Assembly: GCA_947260025.1 (NCBI GenBank)
Contig: CAMYON010000036.1
Location: forward strand, 1-45,906
Origin: an uncultured Gammaproteobacteria bacterium
GTDB taxonomy: Bacteria; Pseudomonadota; Gammaproteobacteria; GCA-001735895
Length of the DNA stretch: 45,906 nt
Reading direction: 5' to 3'
Shown here piece after piece: positions 37,602 through 44,900 of this stretch. The notes beneath the pieces are model-generated. The model was given only the letters and a program-made list of their open reading frames with translations. It did no database searches and had not been told where the DNA came from. Numbering within the stretch: position 1 is the first letter of the stretch; each line of letters begins with the position of its first letter. The translations under genes were made by a program, and so were the position numbers.

Positions 37602-39799
37602 ACGACCACGCGGGACTCGACGCTTTGTGCGATGCCTGCGGCATTGCCACCGGATACCACGATATCTCGGGTACGTTGCATCAACCCGACGTCGAGGTTA
37701 AACGGTCGCTGCTCGACGCGCTCGACTACCCTGTTAGTAATGACGAAGATATCCAACGTCATCTCGAAACTTTGAGGTCTCGCGATTGGCGGCGAATCAT
37801 CGCGCCGGTAATTGTCTTTCGCCAGAACGATTCTTCTCTCTGGCTCAGGCTAAGCCTGACGCCCGCGCAATGTGCCGAACCAGTTCGTTGGGAATTGCGT
37901 GAAGAGGGCGGAAATAGCCGGCGCGGCAGTTGGGAGCTCCAGGCAGATCATGCAAACGGCGAGTATTGGCTAAACGAAGGCCCGGTAAAGCGGTTTGACG
38001 TTGAGCTGACCGACGTTAGTTCCATCGGGTATTACCAGCTGGAGATCAAAACGGTCGATGGGGCCGTGGCGGCAAGCTGTCTCATCGTCGCGCCGGGGGC
38101 ATGTTACGAACCGCCCGTGTTCGAACAGCAGCAGAAAGCCTGGGGCGTTAGCCTGCAACTTTACTCGCTGCGGTCCGGGCGTAACTGGGGTATCGGCGAT
38201 TTTGGCGATCTGTGCTCGGCGATCGATATCCTGGCGCCGCTGGGCGTCGACGTTATCGGCGTCAATCCGCTGCATACGCTGTTTGCGCACCAGCCCGAGA
38301 ACGCGAGTCCGTACAGTCCATCGAGCCGCGATTATCTCAACCCGGTTTATCTCCATGTCGAGGAGATCGAGGACTACGCCAATTGTCAGCAAGCTCAGGC
38401 ACTGGTAGAAAGCGGGGGATTTCAGGCGACACTGCGGATCCTGCGCGAAGATGAATTCGTGAACTACAGCGGCGTCTGGGTCGCGAAACTCCAGGTACTG
38501 GAGATGCTTTACCAGAGCTTTCGGGGCGAGCATCTCGATTTCGACTCGGAGCGTGCGGCGGCGTTTCGACAATTCCAGCATGACGGCGCCGACGACCTTT
38601 TCAAGTTTGCCCTGTTCGAAGCCTTGCAGCAATACTTCCATGCGGCGGACCCGAGATGTACCCGTTGGCAGCAATGGCCGCGGGACTACCAGGACCCGGA
38701 TTCGCAGCTAACCGCCGAATGGGCGGAACGTAACGTCGAGGCAATCGAGTTTCATCAATACCTGCAGTGGATTGCCGATAAGCAGCTCGCCGAGGCCGGT
38801 GATCGTTGTCACCGTAACGGTATGAAAATCGGCATATACCGCGATCTCGCGGTAGGTAACGAAAAGTCTGCGGCCCAATGCTGGGCCGAGCCCGAACTAT
38901 ATGCTCCAGGGATGGGCATCGGTGCTCCGCCCGATGATTTCAGTTCGGCTGGTCAGAACTGGGATTTACCGCCTCTCAAGCCGCCGTCTGTTAACGCGCA
39001 TTACTACCACCATTTCGCCAGGACGCTGAGAGCCAACATGCGCCACGCCGGTGCGATTCGTATCGATCACATCATGGGTTTGATGCGCCTTTACTGGATC
39101 CCGCGGGATTGTTCTCCGGGCCTGGGCAGTTACGTGGCATACCCGTTGCAGGACTTGCTCGGGATCGTAGCGCTGGAAAGTCAGCGCAATCGCTGCCTGG
39201 TCGTGGGCGAAGACCTGGGCACCGTGCCGGACGAGGTGCGCTATGCGCTGGAACCGAACAAGATTCTGTCGTACCGCATCCTGTGCTTCGAGAAAAACTG
39301 GCACGAGGGCAGTTTCAAGGCGCCTGCCGAGTACCCGCGTTGTGCGCTGTGCGTCACGGGTTCGCATGACCTGCCAACCCTGAGTGCATACTGGCAGGAG
39401 CTCGATATCGATTTGCGTGCCCGATTGAACCTGTACTCGTCGCCCGAGGTTGAAAGTCAGCAGCGACTGCAGCGCGCACAGGATCGGCGCGAAATCCTGG
39501 CTGCTTTGAGACGCGAGCAACTCGTCCCCGTCGACGCAAGCGACGACGCAAACAGCCCCAGCGCGCTTGGCGGCGATCTATTAGTATTCATCCAGCGCTA
39601 CCTGGCGCGATCGAATGCCGCGGTGATGATGGTTCAACTCGAAGACCTGTTCGGACAACAACAGCAGATCAACCTGCCCGGCACCATCGACGAATACCCG
39701 AACTGGCGCTGCAAGTTACCTGTCGTACTGGAAGACTGGCCGGCAGACGGCGACCTTGAAAGCATTGCGCGGGCGATCAATAGCGAACGTCACGTCTGA
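37592..39799 (+). CDS. malQ: 4-alpha-glucanotransferase (amylomaltase, GH77)
   Basis: A 735-residue GH77 enzyme that disproportionates the maltodextrins released by GlgX into longer chains and glucose. The N terminus has the bacterial MalQ extension (about 1-150). The catalytic part starts with WGVSLQLYSLRSGRNWGIGDFGDL and includes NPLHTLFAH, PYSPSSRDYLNP, nucleophile Asp492 (IRIDHIMGLMRLYWIP), Glu540 (VVGEDLGTVP) and SHDLPTLSAYW. It overlaps glgX by 10 bases and is the last gene of the operon. No strong terminator follows immediately; the next 340 bases are non-coding and contain palindromic repeats. Confidence 0.94.
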   Translation: MSVNDHAGLDALCDACGIATGYHDISGTLHQPDVEVKRSLLDALDYPVSNDEDIQRHLETLRSRDWRRIIAPVIVFRQNDSSLWLRLSLTPAQCAEPVRWELREEGGNSRRGSWELQADHANGEYWLNEGPVKRFDVELTDVSSIGYYQLEIKTVDGAVAASCLIVAPGACYEPPVFEQQQKAWGVSLQLYSLRSGRNWGIGDFGDLCSAIDILAPLGVDVIGVNPLHTLFAHQPENASPYSPSSRDYLNPVYLHVEEIEDYANCQQAQALVESGGFQATLRILREDEFVNYSGVWVAKLQVLEMLYQSFRGEHLDFDSERAAAFRQFQHDGADDLFKFALFEALQQYFHAADPRCTRWQQWPRDYQDPDSQLTAEWAERNVEAIEFHQYLQWIADKQLAEAGDRCHRNGMKIGIYRDLAVGNEKSAAQCWAEPELYAPGMGIGAPPDDFSSAGQNWDLPPLKPPSVNAHYYHHFARTLRANMRHAGAIRIDHIMGLMRLYWIPRDCSPGLGSYVAYPLQDLLGIVALESQRNRCLVVGEDLGTVPDEVRYALEPNKILSYRILCFEKNWHEGSFKAPAEYPRCALCVTGSHDLPTLSAYWQELDIDLRARLNLYSSPEVESQQRLQRAQDRREILAALRREQLVPVDASDDANSPSALGGDLLVFIQRYLARSNAAVMMVQLEDLFGQQQQINLPGTIDEYPNWRCKLPVVLEDWPADGDLESIARAINSERHV

Positions 39800-40143
39800 A
39801 AACACCATATCGGCAGCCAATTCCAGACCTCGAAACGTTTTATCCAGGAATAACGTTAGACTATGAGACACAAGCAGAACGATTTAAACAATGTGTTGCG
39901 TCGATCGGTTGAAACCGCAACCCATAGCCGACGCCCACATTCGTCATGCCGGCCTTGAGCCAGCATCCATTTTACGTATTGGATAAGGTCAACCCGGGCT
40001 ACGCCCGGCTGATTTAGGTAAAAGCTTTGTAATGGATTCCGGCTTTCGCCGGAATGACAGCAGTTGGCCGAAGGACGCCGCCTACGCGTATTTTGACAGT
40101 GTCGGCCTCCGAAGAAATACCGGGCGACCTGGCGGGTTATCTT
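39800..40143. other. Intergenic region after the glycogen operon
   Basis: No gene is supported in these 344 bases. A 31-codon frame starts at 39863 but lacks a ribosome-binding site and runs into the palindromic element at 39943-40058, which is the main content of the region. Confidence 0.6.
39943..40058. repeat. REP/MITE-like palindromic element (two facing hairpin units)
   Basis: The left unit 39943-39969 (GTCATGCC...CAGCATCCA) and the reverse complement of the right unit 40033-40058 (GTCATTCC...CGGAATCCA) are related, so the two face each other across about 60 bases. The right unit forms a perfect 8-bp stem ATTCCGGC/GCCGGAAT with a TTTC loop; the left unit forms a 7-bp stem with one mismatch. 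A third hairpin, CCGGGC-TAC-GCCCGG, lies between them near 39994-40008. Such GTCATTCCGGC units are widespread extragenic palindromes in proteobacteria (family knowledge). Confidence 0.75.
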
Positions 40144-40383
40144 TTACGCTCTACTCCCCCGGAACGGCTCAGTCATTGCAATGAACCGAGTCGCGTCGCT
40201 GATACCGATATCCTGTAATGTGTGTTTATCGATACGAGCAAGCTCCATGCTCGACTTGTGGCGAAGTCTCCATTTTTCCGGGATCATCGCATACCTGGCC
40301 AGACCATGGGCTATTGTGAATACAGATAAGTTAATGATGGTCGCTTTTGGGGAATGTGTTTGTTGAAGTGCTATCTGATTCAT
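40144..40383 (-). CDS. DUF1127-family small protein
   Basis: A 79-residue protein ending in a DUF1127-type segment: WRLRHKSSMELARIDKHTLQDIGIS, with the characteristic W-R-x-R, L-x-x-L/I-D-x-x-L-x-D-I-G-I/L pattern. DUF1127 proteins are small, basic and often stress- or phosphate-responsive; some bind RNA (family knowledge). ATG 40383 is preferred because it has an AAGAGGT ribosome-binding site about 6 bases upstream; a GTG at 40401 would add six residues. A TATATT box lies at 40417-40422 (minus strand) as a possible -10. The gene stands alone, convergent with the glycogen operon. Confidence 0.72.
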   Translation of the reverse strand: MNQIALQQTHSPKATIINLSVFTIAHGLARYAMIPEKWRLRHKSSMELARIDKHTLQDIGISDATRFIAMTEPFRGSRA

Positions 40384-40719
40384 GACTACCTCTTTTGACA
40401 CTCATATGAGAGGGAATATAAGCTTATCTGGTGGGATTGCTCGTTAGGTATTACCCGGAAAATTATGAATTACTTATCATTTAGGCTCTACAAGCTTGGT
40501 CCAAAAATATAACGCGTCGTAGAAAATGAGTGAGTTCTGAGCGGCTGCTCCTGGCCGTAATACGAAGCCCGTGAATCGCTCACGAGTGTCCGTTATCAAG
40601 ATAATCACTAATTGTGCGGGGGTTTTCATGTCTGGTGAATGTCATGAGTTCGACCTGGAAAAGACATTTATATTATTGCTGGATATACTGTCTTCAGATG
40701 TAATTCTGGTAAATTCCCA
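40384..40719. other. AT-richer intergenic region with a diverged repeat
   Basis: No firm gene. A 43-codon frame from ATG 40629 to 40759 has no recognisable feature and overlaps the next gene. The stretch 40547-40616 resembles 41664-41733. Base composition falls clearly below that of the flanking metabolic genes. Confidence 0.5.
40547..40616 (+). repeat. Diverged ~70-bp direct repeat, copy A
   Basis: It shares GCTCCTGGCCG, then GAAGCC at the same spacing, then GT[CT]CGTTATC/GTCTGTTATC-AGA and a closing ATTA-rich end with 41664-41733, in the same orientation. Roughly two thirds of positions match by eye. The pair brackets a block of small unknown genes. Confidence 0.45.
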
Positions 40720-41130
40720 GTGGATGAAGAGAGCAATAAATCAATCGGTGACAAGCTAAGTTCATTGTTGAGTCTTATAAAGAACGTAAAGTTCTTGGCC
40801 TTGTCCGCAGTATCATTAGTGATTCTGGGTTTAGCCATTATTTCTGGGGATGGGAAAAATATAATTCTAAATTCTTATGAAAATATAACCGGTCAGAAAT
40901 ACCAAACTTTTTCCCCGATCCAAGACTATTCAAATGAAACTTATCTAGTTCTAAAGGCCAAGCTATCACGAGATGCGAACTTTGAACTAGAAAACGCGGA
41001 GATAACCGTTTTTAAAGAGTCCGATACCTTGCACAAGTATCGAGTTGCGGTAAAGGATGAGATTTATATCTACAAAATAGAGCGAAAAAAACATGGGGCA
41101 TGGCTAATCGAAGAGGAAATGCATGAATAG
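40720..41130 (+). CDS. Small membrane-anchored protein of unknown function
   Basis: A 136-residue frame starting with GTG (no good ribosome-binding site). One hydrophobic segment (about residues 25-42, LALSAVSLVILGLAII) is followed by a polar, probably extracytoplasmic domain with TYLVLKAKLSRDANFELENAEITVF and YKIERKKHGAWLIEEEMHE. I recognise no family. Its base composition is much more AT-rich than the glycogen or catabolic genes, and it lies between two copies of a diverged repeat, which suggests horizontal origin. The start could also be at a downstream codon. Confidence 0.5.
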   Translation: MDEESNKSIGDKLSSLLSLIKNVKFLALSAVSLVILGLAIISGDGKNIILNSYENITGQKYQTFSPIQDYSNETYLVLKAKLSRDANFELENAEITVFKESDTLHKYRVAVKDEIYIYKIERKKHGAWLIEEEMHE

Positions 41131-41335
41131 ATTCTGGGAGCCTGTCTTGGCGAAGATTGCCTCCTACCATTGCTGTATGGGAGTCTACAAACCCTCAAAA
41201 TTAAACTATCAGAGGAATGGAGCAGCTCTAAACACTAGCCCAAATCTCATACTAAAGAGTTATCTAATAGAATCAGGACCTATGATTGGTTCAGTAGATC
41301 AACAATTTCGACAATCTCCCTTGTCGCCTCAATAA
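41123..41335 (+). CDS. Doubtful short reading frame, possible gene remnant
   Basis: A 70-codon frame whose ATG overlaps the end of the preceding gene (ATGAATAG), as in coupled genes. The product (MNRFWEPVLAKIASYHCC...) has no recognisable domain, and its last 56 bases overlap the end of the convergent gene on the other strand. It may be the decayed start of a gene that once followed, or chance. Confidence 0.2.
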   Translation: MNRFWEPVLAKIASYHCCMGVYKPSKLNYQRNGAALNTSPNLILKSYLIESGPMIGSVDQQFRQSPLSPQ

Positions 41336-41606
41336 TCTTAATCAGCTTTCCTTCTACACGAACCGTAAGCATGCCCTCGGAATCAATAGGAATAACAACC
41401 TCGCTATGGTTGTAAATCGGCTCCCCAAGAACCTCTCCCTTCACCAGCTTTTTTTGCCAGCCTGGGGGTAGTGAGCCGCCTCTATCTAGTTTCATCTGCA
41501 AGCCTTGCGGGAGCGGCTTGTTCTTGTCCTTTTCTTTCTTTGCCAGGGTCGGCGTGGAACTCAAGCAGATAATAACAGCGAGTGCAATGGTGTTTTTCAA
41601 GTTCAT
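41280..41606 (-). CDS. Small periplasmic protein with LPxG-type repeats
   Basis: A 108-residue secreted protein from ATG 41606: signal peptide MNLKNTIALAVIICLSSTPTLA, then a Lys/Asp-rich linker and two short repeats, LPQGLQMKL and LPPGWQKKL. LPPG-x-x-KKL repeats occur in RcnB/CigR-like small envelope proteins of gammaproteobacteria, so a distant relation is possible. The rest (VVIPIDSEGMLTVRVEGKLIKII) looks like a small beta domain. The upstream frame to 41759 runs through the repeat copy B and is rejected as the start. Confidence 0.6.
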   Translation of the reverse strand: MNLKNTIALAVIICLSSTPTLAKKEKDKNKPLPQGLQMKLDRGGSLPPGWQKKLVKGEVLGEPIYNHSEVVIPIDSEGMLTVRVEGKLIKIIEATREIVEIVDLLNQS

Positions 41607-41663
41607 CTGTAGTCTAACGATCAAATTGTTGATGGCCTGAGTATAGTAGATAAACGGGAGCCC

Positions 41664-41733
41664 GCTCCTGGCCGATTGCTGAAGCCTGCGCCACTCGGAC
41701 AAGCGTCTGTTATCGAGAAAGCAAACGATTAAG
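41664..41733 (+). repeat. Diverged ~70-bp direct repeat, copy B
   Basis: This is the partner of 40547-40616: GCTCCTGGCCG, GAAGCC and CTGTTATCGAGA are shared at similar spacing. It lies just upstream of the LPxG-repeat protein gene, between that gene and the PhyH-family gene. Confidence 0.45.
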
Positions 41734-41778
41734 AAACTTGGATTAGCAGTATGAAACAACCCGAAGCCGGCTCCCAGC

Positions 41779-42654
41779 TTAGGCCGTTCGTTCAGCGGAT
41801 CCCCTGATCAGAGGAAATTTCTCACTGATCAATCGGTCACCTGTTTTCAAGTCAGAATCCAGGTAGGTTTCGATCGCGGGCGTCTCCTCGTAGGTGATAT
41901 CGTCGCCAACCCAGTTCACCGAAAAAGCCGCACGCCTTCTATCCAATGTGTTTCCGGGCGCGCTGTGAAACGTGTAAGAACTCCAGACCAGCATATCACC
42001 CGGTTGCATCTCTGTACCCAGTACTTTTTCGTCTTTGGTGCCATCGATATCAGGCAATTCAGGTCGCTCCTTACGAACATAAGGATAGTCTAGTTCTGAA
42101 TTCTCAAAATTTACTGCACGATATAAGACGCCTGATTTATGCGAGCCTCGCCAGAATCGCAGTGCTGTAGATAGTGGAATCGGGTCAAGCGCAATCCAGC
42201 AATTTATCGCTTTTTTCCCACGCAGGGGATAGTAGGCGTGATCCTGATGCCAGGGCGTTTCGGCGTTATTACTTTTGGCTTCCTTAATTAAAAGAAAATC
42301 GTAGAACAGGCTCATATATCTAGATTCCAGGAAGGGCCAGGCCAGATCGGCCGCGTGACTTTTAAAAATGAATTCCCTGAACGGCCCTACATTTTGCCAA
42401 GCCTGAGAGCTAACCGAAAACTGTCCTTTGTCTTCCGGTTTCTTAACTACATCTAAATTTTCACTCGCGCCATTCAGCGCCTGCAAAATGCCACGCTCGA
42501 TTACATCCAGCCAATTTTGACAAAAGGCATCCCTCAAGCACACCACGCCATCTTCCTGGTAAGCTGAAAGTGCGCTTTCGCTAATGATCCCATCCTGTGC
42601 AGGGAACTCGCGAACCCGTTGGGATCTGCCACCGGCTAAACGCTCCTTTAACAT
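41779..42654 (-). CDS. Phytanoyl-CoA dioxygenase (PhyH)-family 2OG-Fe(II) oxygenase
   Basis: A 291-residue jelly-roll oxygenase of the PhyH family, using Fe(II), O2 and 2-oxoglutarate. The iron triad is complete: His136-x-Asp138 in PWHQDHAYYPL and His230 in YTFHSAPGN, with an Arg (about 239-241) for 2-oxoglutarate. RFWRGSHKSG is a conserved family loop. The substrate is unknown; members hydroxylate CoA esters, ectoine, small acids and natural products. It is divergent from an LhgO-like FAD oxidoreductase over 191 bases, which suggests shared control and perhaps a hydroxylation-then-oxidation pair. Confidence 0.87.
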   Translation of the reverse strand: MLKERLAGGRSQRVREFPAQDGIISESALSAYQEDGVVCLRDAFCQNWLDVIERGILQALNGASENLDVVKKPEDKGQFSVSSQAWQNVGPFREFIFKSHAADLAWPFLESRYMSLFYDFLLIKEAKSNNAETPWHQDHAYYPLRGKKAINCWIALDPIPLSTALRFWRGSHKSGVLYRAVNFENSELDYPYVRKERPELPDIDGTKDEKVLGTEMQPGDMLVWSSYTFHSAPGNTLDRRRAAFSVNWVGDDITYEETPAIETYLDSDLKTGDRLISEKFPLIRGSAERTA

Positions 42655-42845
42655 GATCGTCTCAAATAGAGATAGGGAAAGTTAGGTTATCATATAATGA
42701 ATCACTGATGCCGGGCGTCTGAAACTGGCCGAAGATTACCTCCTGATCGGGTGTTGTTGCAGTAACAGCAGCCGAATTTTTTCATCTTTGGGTTGGGTCG
42801 GTTTATTATTGGTTTTTTGATAGCGAAAACTCGAGTACTCGATAG

Positions 42846-43949
42846 ATGGAAAAGGTGGATTGCCTGGTCATTGGTGCCGGTGTTATCGGGCTGGCGGTTG
42901 CAAGAGCATTGGCGCTCGCGGGACGTGAAGTCATCGTGCTCGAGGCGAATGATTGCATCGGCAGTGGGATATCTTCGCGCAATAGCGAGGTAATCCATGC
43001 CGGCATTTACTATCCCAGGGAGAGTTTGAAGGCACGGTTCTGCGTAGATGGACGCGATCGATTATATGACTACTGCAAAGCGCATAGCGTGCCTTTCAAA
43101 CGCTGTGGAAAATTTGTAATAGCAACCAGCGAGCAACAGCAGCCGGGATTACAAACCATTCTGGAAAATGCGCGTGCTAACGGTGTGGACGATATTGTGC
43201 CCCTCGATCAAGCCGAAATGCGATCCAGGGAGCCGCAGCTCAGATGCTGTTCCGCGCTATGGTCGCCGTCCACGGGGATTATCGATAGCCATTCTTACAT
43301 GCTGGCTCTGCAGGGAGACCTGGAGGACGCCGGAGGCGCGGTGGTGTTCGATTCTTCCGTGACCGGCGGGATAGTGACAAACGGAAAGCTGTTACTCGAC
43401 GTGCGTGACCGCGGCGATGGCTTTCGACTGGCAGCAAACACCTTGGTTAACTGCGCCGGTATCGACGGCGACAAGCTGGCCCGCGCAATCGAAGGCATCA
43501 ACATTGAAGTAATCCCTGAGTACAGTTACGCCAAGGGAAATTATTTCACTTACTCCGGTAAAGCCCCGTTTGCTTCCTTAATTTACCCGGTGCCCAACGA
43601 ATATGGATTAGGGGTGCACGTTACACTCGATATGTCCGGTAACATACGCTTCGGCCCCGATGTCGAATGGATCGACAGGCTTGACTACGAGGTCGATCCA
43701 GGTCGAGGCGAGTCGTTTTACGAGGCGATTCGCAGCTATTGGCCAGAGTTAAAGGATGGGTCCTTGTTCCCAGCCTATTCCGGCATACGGCCCAAGATAA
43801 ATGGCAAAGGCCTGCCCGCGGTTGATTTCTGCATACAGGATGAAACGCAGCACGGTGTGGCCGGGCTGATCAATTTGTTTGGTATCGAGTCGCCGGGTCT
43901 AACCTCTTCGCTGGCTCTTGCGGACCATGTTCGTGACCTGGCTTGTTGA
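42846..43949 (+). CDS. FAD-dependent oxidoreductase, L-2-hydroxyglutarate dehydrogenase (LhgO)-like
   Basis: A 367-residue DAO-superfamily flavoprotein. It has VIGAGVIGLAVARALA (8-23), the LhgO-type SSRNSEVIHAGIYYP (about 43-57), a SPSTGIIDSHSYMLAL motif and the end LFGIESPGLTSSLALADHV. These features match the L-2-hydroxyglutarate dehydrogenase/oxidase group, which oxidises 2-hydroxy acids and reduces quinone or oxygen. It is shorter than E. coli LhgO (422) and may use another 2-hydroxy acid. Divergent partner: the PhyH-family dioxygenase. It is followed by a non-coding stretch with an RNA candidate. Confidence 0.85.
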   Translation: MEKVDCLVIGAGVIGLAVARALALAGREVIVLEANDCIGSGISSRNSEVIHAGIYYPRESLKARFCVDGRDRLYDYCKAHSVPFKRCGKFVIATSEQQQPGLQTILENARANGVDDIVPLDQAEMRSREPQLRCCSALWSPSTGIIDSHSYMLALQGDLEDAGGAVVFDSSVTGGIVTNGKLLLDVRDRGDGFRLAANTLVNCAGIDGDKLARAIEGINIEVIPEYSYAKGNYFTYSGKAPFASLIYPVPNEYGLGVHVTLDMSGNIRFGPDVEWIDRLDYEVDPGRGESFYEAIRSYWPELKDGSLFPAYSGIRPKINGKGLPAVDFCIQDETQHGVAGLINLFGIESPGLTSSLALADHVRDLAC

Positions 43950-44019
43950 TTTCCCCGGCATTCGAGTTGCCGGCAGGCAGTGACCTCAATTCACGGTGAA
44001 AATTTTAATTCAGACAGCA

Positions 44020-44047
44020 TTGACAGCGGCGAAATCTATGGCATGCT
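44020..44047 (+). promoter_or_regulatory. Candidate sigma-70 promoter of the structured RNA
   Basis: A perfect -35 box TTGACA (44020-44025) is followed after 16 bases by CATGCT (44042-44047), which keeps the key second A and last T of a -10 box. Transcription would start near 44054, ahead of the structured region and its terminator. Confidence 0.5.
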
Positions 44048-44083
44048 TGGCGCTATCTGTAACAACGTGAAGGAGGTGATCTA

Positions 44084-44140
44084 GTGTCTATAGAGATATT
44101 GGAGAAAGGTATTGCAACACTCGGGGCAACCGAGACCTGA
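44084..44140 (+). CDS. Possible 18-residue leader peptide inside the RNA candidate
   Basis: A GTG-initiated frame (start MSIEILEKGI, stop TGA 44138-44140) stands 3-4 bases after AAGGAGGTGATC (44070-44081), a 12-base exact complement of the 16S rRNA 3' end. AGGAGGT of that site can pair with ACCTCCT at 44162-44168, which would hide it. The strength of the site argues for translation, but spacing to GTG is short and no homologue is known to me. Confidence 0.25.
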   Translation: MSIEILEKGIATLGATET

Positions 44141-44225
44141 GCGAAAGCTGAAAGGCTAGAGACCTCCTGATCACGACTGGTTGCACTGGTGTTGATCTAA
44201 ATAGCCTTTCTCCCAAGTAACTCGG

Positions 44226-44255
44226 AGGGCCGTCAGAACCTGGCGGCCCTTTTTT
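44226..44255 (+). terminator. Strong rho-independent terminator
   Basis: An 11-pair stem, AGGGCCGTCAG (44226-44236) with CTGGCGGCCCT (44240-44250), one T-G wobble, a 3-base AAC loop, directly followed by TTTTT (44251-44255). It ends the RNA candidate on the plus strand. Confidence 0.92.
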
Positions 44256-44446
44256 ATGGTAGTCCGGCGGGCAATCGCCGTTGGCCGATGTTCGACCCTG
44301 TAAGATCTAATCCAGACGCCCGGGTTGCAGGTGGAGGCCCTGGCAAGTCGATACTGGCTGAGGTCTTATATTGAGCTAGAGCAGAAGTTATCCTGGCCGT
44401 CGCCGTTCGACAATGGCAGTTACCCGGGCAACCATCCGACCGACGG

Positions 44447-44578
44447 TTACGAAAATATAATAAGCACCAGGACGGCAAACAAGAAAAATATGAATAACCC
44501 TTCAACGAGTCTCAGCGCGAGATGGCCTTTTTCCAGTATTGGCTTTGCCGTGTATTGTTGCTTGTAACTGTATTGCAT
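44447..44578 (-). CDS. Small single-span membrane protein (43 residues)
   Basis: A short frame of 43 codons plus stop on the minus strand. The start ATG 44578 is preceded by a very strong GGAGGAG ribosome-binding site (5-base spacer). The product begins MQYSYKQQYTAKPILEKGHL and ends in one hydrophobic helix (about residues 26-43) containing GLFIFFLFAVLVLIIF. I do not recognise a family; size and layout resemble small subunits or regulators of membrane complexes. It stands alone between the plus-strand terminator and the Sel1-protein gene. Confidence 0.55.
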   Translation of the reverse strand: MQYSYKQQYTAKPILEKGHLALRLVEGLFIFFLFAVLVLIIFS

Positions 44579-44900
44579 TTACGCTCCTCCGCCCGAAACT
44601 ATATCAACCGGGAATTTCTGCCGCATCACCCATGCGGGTTAAATTTCGCCGATTTACGGCATTTCGATAAAAAGGCCGATTAACTGAAAAACCCGGGGAT
44701 TGGCCGATAATCGCCTGCACGAAATCGGTAAATCTATTCCGGTTCGAATCCCGAGCTACGATTAAACAGGTCAAAATTCCTTGCGCGAGTGGCGGGTTAT
44801 CGCATCGTGAATAAGCAGAATGCTTTGACCGCTATGTGATCTGGTTTTCAGAAACCAGCGTAGAAAGCCGGATGATTATGCTTTTGGATGTTGTATTGCG
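44579..44900. other. Intergenic region between the small membrane protein and the Sel1-repeat gene
   Basis: No gene seen in these 322 bases. Two small hairpins: CCGCAT-caccc-ATGCGG at 44621-44637 and CTGGTTT-tcag-AAACCAG at 44841-44858. A 12-base tRNA T-arm-like string, GGTTCGAATCCC, is at 44741-44752 without the rest of a tRNA. The region should contain the divergent promoters of its two neighbours. Confidence 0.55.

Larger units (their letters stand above)
44054..44256 (+). ncRNA. Candidate structured RNA (about 200 nt) ending in an intrinsic terminator
   Basis: Non-coding region after the LhgO-like gene with nested pairing: a closing helix of 9 perfect pairs, 44101-44109 with 44205-44213, extended on both sides past single bulges to about 14 pairs; an inner helix CAACAC 44115-44120 with GTGTTG 44189-44194; a hairpin CTCGG/CCGAG (44120-44134); and a GNRA-capped AGC-GAAA-GCT (44140-44149). 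A second set competes: TGCAAC 44113-44118 with GTTGCA 44180-44185. A strong terminator follows. No plus-strand gene lies within 600 bases downstream, so a free-standing small RNA is more likely than a riboswitch. I do not recognise the family. Confidence 0.55.

Noticed and set aside
40571..40759. 62-codon frame starting within repeat copy A
   Set aside because: It begins in a repeat, overlaps the next gene, has no ribosome-binding site at its start and no recognisable feature.
41607..41759. Upstream extension of the LPxG-repeat protein
   Set aside because: It would place a signal peptide in the middle of the protein and runs through the diverged repeat; ATG 41606 gives a normal signal peptide.
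44136..44155. Hammerhead-ribozyme-like core (CTGA...GAAA) inside the RNA candidate
   Set aside because: The required CUGAnGA order is broken (CTGAGCG) and no stem I/III arrangement with a cleavage triplet is visible.
44741..44752. tRNA T-arm-like string GGTTCGAATCCC
   Set aside because: The flanking bases do not form a proper T stem, and no D-arm, anticodon arm or acceptor stem could be placed; at most a degraded tRNA fragment.
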